Source: Eimeria necatrix
Lineage: Eukaryota > Apicomplexa > Conoidasida > Eucoccidiorida > Eimeriidae
Assembly (NCBI RefSeq): GCF_000499385.1
Contig: NW_013651670.1
Coordinates: 1,737-21,736 of the forward strand
Length of the DNA stretch: 20,000 nt
Direction of reading: 5' to 3'
Shown here: positions 19,399 through 20,000 of the stretch, in pieces
Numbering within the stretch: the first letter of the stretch is position 1
Layout: every line of letters starts with the position of its first letter
The notes under the pieces: generated by a model
The model's database searches: none
Told to the model about the DNA's origin: nothing
Seen by the model: the letters and a program-made list of their open reading frames with translations, nothing else
Position numbers and translations under genes: made by a program

Positions 19399-19505
19399 AA
19401 GCAGCAGCAGCAACCGCAGCTGCTTCAACATTTATGATCTCGCTGCTGCTGCTGCTGCAGTGGCTACTGCTGCTGCTGGCGGTGGGGCTGGTACTGCTTC
19501 TGTTG

Positions 19506-19543
<38 letters not shown>

Positions 19544-19786
19544 ACAATAACAACTGCACTTGCTGCAACAGCTGCTGCTAATGTTGCTAGTTCAACAACG
19601 ACTGCCGCAACTGCTGCTGCTGCTCCCACAACAGCTACTGCTGCTGCTGCTGCTGCTGCTACAGCAACAACTGCTGCTGCTGCTGCCGCAGCAATGACTG
19701 TTGCTGCTGCTGCTACAGCAACAACTGCTGCGGCTACGGCAACAACTGCAGCTGCTGCTACAGCAATAGCTGCTGCTACAGCAGCA

Positions 19787-19825
<39 letters not shown>

Positions 19826-19938
19826 TGTTTTACTTTGATTTCTTGGTTGTTGAATATTTTGAATTTATTTTTTTCTTTTTGAGCATTTAAAATTTTTCCT
19901 CGGAGAGAAAGAATTGCCTGCAGATGCCGGTCTCTAGC
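17751..19938 (-). CDS. gyrB: DNA gyrase subunit B, C-terminal half (5' part outside window)
   Basis: Inferred exons on the minus strand are 19938-19834, 19365-19295, 19066-18487 and 17834-17751 (840 bases, 279 codons plus stop). In order they encode ARDRHLQAILSLRGKILN; SLVSALGVPP; the TOPRIM core IILLTDADVDGAHIRS with its metal-binding D-x-D-x-D; LFVALPPLYK; RFKGLGEMQPQQLWETAM; VTVNDLQR; and AEAAVTSLMGDEPFERRR. These match the conserved order of bacterial and apicoplast GyrB with little gap at each splice. With GyrA the enzyme supercoils the apicoplast genome using ATP; the ATPase domain, the EGDSAGG motif and the targeting leader would lie beyond 20000. The region between PPLYK and RFKGLGEM is expanded to about 100 residues by Gln, Ser and Ala tracts. 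Splice sites are by eye; the family call is firm. Confidence 0.9.
17835..18486 (-). other. gyrB intron with GCTA array, TTTA tract and telomere-like array
   Basis: Read on the minus strand, the donor GTAGGC (18486) is followed by TCAGCTAGCTAGCTGGG and GCTA units to about 18094, with a unique break near 18250-18285. A (TTTA)-rich tract (about 18083-17975), telomere-like units (17935-17849) and T8GCTTCAG follow. Four repeat families thus sit in one 652-base intron. The two exons it separates are contiguous in the GyrB family, which fixes both ends. Confidence 0.8.
18487..19066 (-). CDS. gyrB: gyrB TOPRIM exon with homopolymer insertions
   Basis: The acceptor CTTCAG is followed by G-TAC (completing Arg of L-R-Y), then KR and IILLTDADVDGAHIRS, a hydrophobic strand region and LFVALPPLYK. 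Insertions of Leu/Gln, Ser, Gln and Ala runs surround one conserved island, ETYIWSDAEAQALAALV, equivalent to the Y-x-Y-x-D-x-E-L-x-x-L segment of bacterial GyrB. Then come RFKGLGEMQPQQLWETAM and VTVNDLQR. A frame starting at 19047 (TTG) is not the true start; the exon continues to 19066. Confidence 0.88.
19067..19294 (-). other. gyrB intron whose donor is a telomere-like repeat
   Basis: The exon ends CTCAG and the intron starts GTAAACCCTAAACCC, so the array itself gives the 5' splice site. The rest is unique sequence and then AATTAA-rich DNA before ATGACTTCAG. The junction forms an Arg codon (AG+G) inside the conserved G-L-R-Y segment, which fixes the splice. Confidence 0.8.
19295..19365 (-). 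CDS. gyrB: gyrB small exon (S-A-L-G segment)
   Basis: It reads SLVSALGVPPQEGRKEPHNP, A-G-L and AG, equivalent to the LITALG...LRY segment just before the TOPRIM aspartates. It is bounded by CTG-tract-CAG on the 5' side and GTAAAC on the 3' side. It is 71 bases long, and both phases agree with neighbouring exons. Confidence 0.82.
19366..19833 (-). other. gyrB intron made of imperfect GCT/CAG repeats
   Basis: The donor GTAAAA (after I-K) is followed by about 450 bases of imperfect GCA/GCT/GTA units that stay open as poly-Ala/Val until TAA at 19434-19432; the intron ends in a CTG tract plus CAG. Removing it joins N-N-Q-E-I-K to S-L-V-S-A-L-G, aligned residue for residue with S-S-Q-E-V-A-T-L-I-T-A-L-G of bacterial GyrB, whereas translating through it hits the stop. 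Confidence 0.78.
19834..19938 (-). CDS. gyrB: gyrB exon (R-D-R...G-K-I-L-N segment)
   Basis: After TTTATTTATTATTTGTTTAG the frame reads ARDRHLQAILSLRGKILN, A-Q-K and a Lys/Asn-rich helix to N-N-Q-E-I-K. This matches G-R-D-R-x-x-Q-A-x-x-P-L-x-G-K-I-L-N of GyrB, except that Ser replaces the usual Pro (I-L-S-L) and Ala-Gln replaces Val-Glu. The preceding intron is a TTTA microsatellite running off the window. Confidence 0.85.
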
Positions 19939-19950
19939 CTAAACAAATAA

Positions 19951-19998
<48 letters not shown>

Positions 19999-20000
19999 AA
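19939..20000. repeat. AAAT microsatellite (gyrB intron)
   Basis: AAAT units fill the right edge and read TTTA on the gyrB strand, immediately upstream of the TTTAG acceptor at 19940-19939. The intron's other end lies outside the window. Confidence 0.9.

Noticed and set aside
19397..19400. A one-base frameshift in an AAAA run, restoring a frame from E-I-I-N-V-E to S-A-L-G of gyrB
   Set aside because: E-I-I-N-V-E at about 19424-19441 resembles K-I-L-N-V-E, but the genuine G-K-I-L-N segment was found at 19834-19938, and splicing 19833-19366 explains the region without any sequence error.
19310..19882. Plus-strand 190-codon Ala/Thr-rich ORF
   Set aside because: Antisense to gyrB exons and intron; composition is only repeat-derived.

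Overview
The window looks like nuclear DNA of an apicomplexan coccidian, most probably an Eimeria species. Three things point there: dozens of short AAACCCT/TTTAGGG (telomere-like) arrays in both orientations inside the sequence, very long CAG/CTG trinucleotide tracts read as poly-Gln, poly-Ser or poly-Ala, and split genes with repeat-filled introns, as known from the repeat-rich chromosome segments of Eimeria. The C-terminal half of an apicoplast-type DNA gyrase B supports this. The species cannot be named from the sequence, and the arrays are internal, so this is not shown to be a chromosome end.

Layout. Positions 1-4180: no confident gene. About twenty telomere-like arrays alternate with short unique islands, a 1 kb GCTA-type array (about 1654-2710) and AT microsatellites (about 3013-3175); some islands could be small exons, and a 78-codon minus-strand ORF ends in a telomere-like array (3832-4068). 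Positions 4183-15017, plus strand: I infer ONE large gene of seven exons (2676 codons plus stop). All inferred junctions are GT-AG and keep the frame. It has two Myb/SANT-like segments, on exons 4 and 5, in a protein otherwise dominated by Gln/Ser/Ala tracts; the nearest family I can suggest is the GON4-like (chromatin/transcription) group, tentatively. Positions 15018-17750: telomere-like arrays, islands, a possible plus-strand gene (15863-16762) and GGGGCCCC-rich DNA. Positions 17751-19938, minus strand: the last four exons of gyrB, running off the right edge of the window.

The most interesting feature is how the repeats fit the gene architecture. GCTA arrays start within a few bases of the 5' splice site in all three introns that carry one. 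CTG tracts ending in CAG form the 3' end of several introns, while CAG-phase tracts on the same strand are exonic. (TTTA)n tracts precede other acceptors. Telomere-like arrays supply a splice donor (GTAAAC) and the last codons and stop of gyrB, and begin at the stop codon of the large gene. The two genes are convergent. No rRNA, tRNA, CRISPR array or transposase gene was recognised. All splice sites are read by eye; none has transcript support here.
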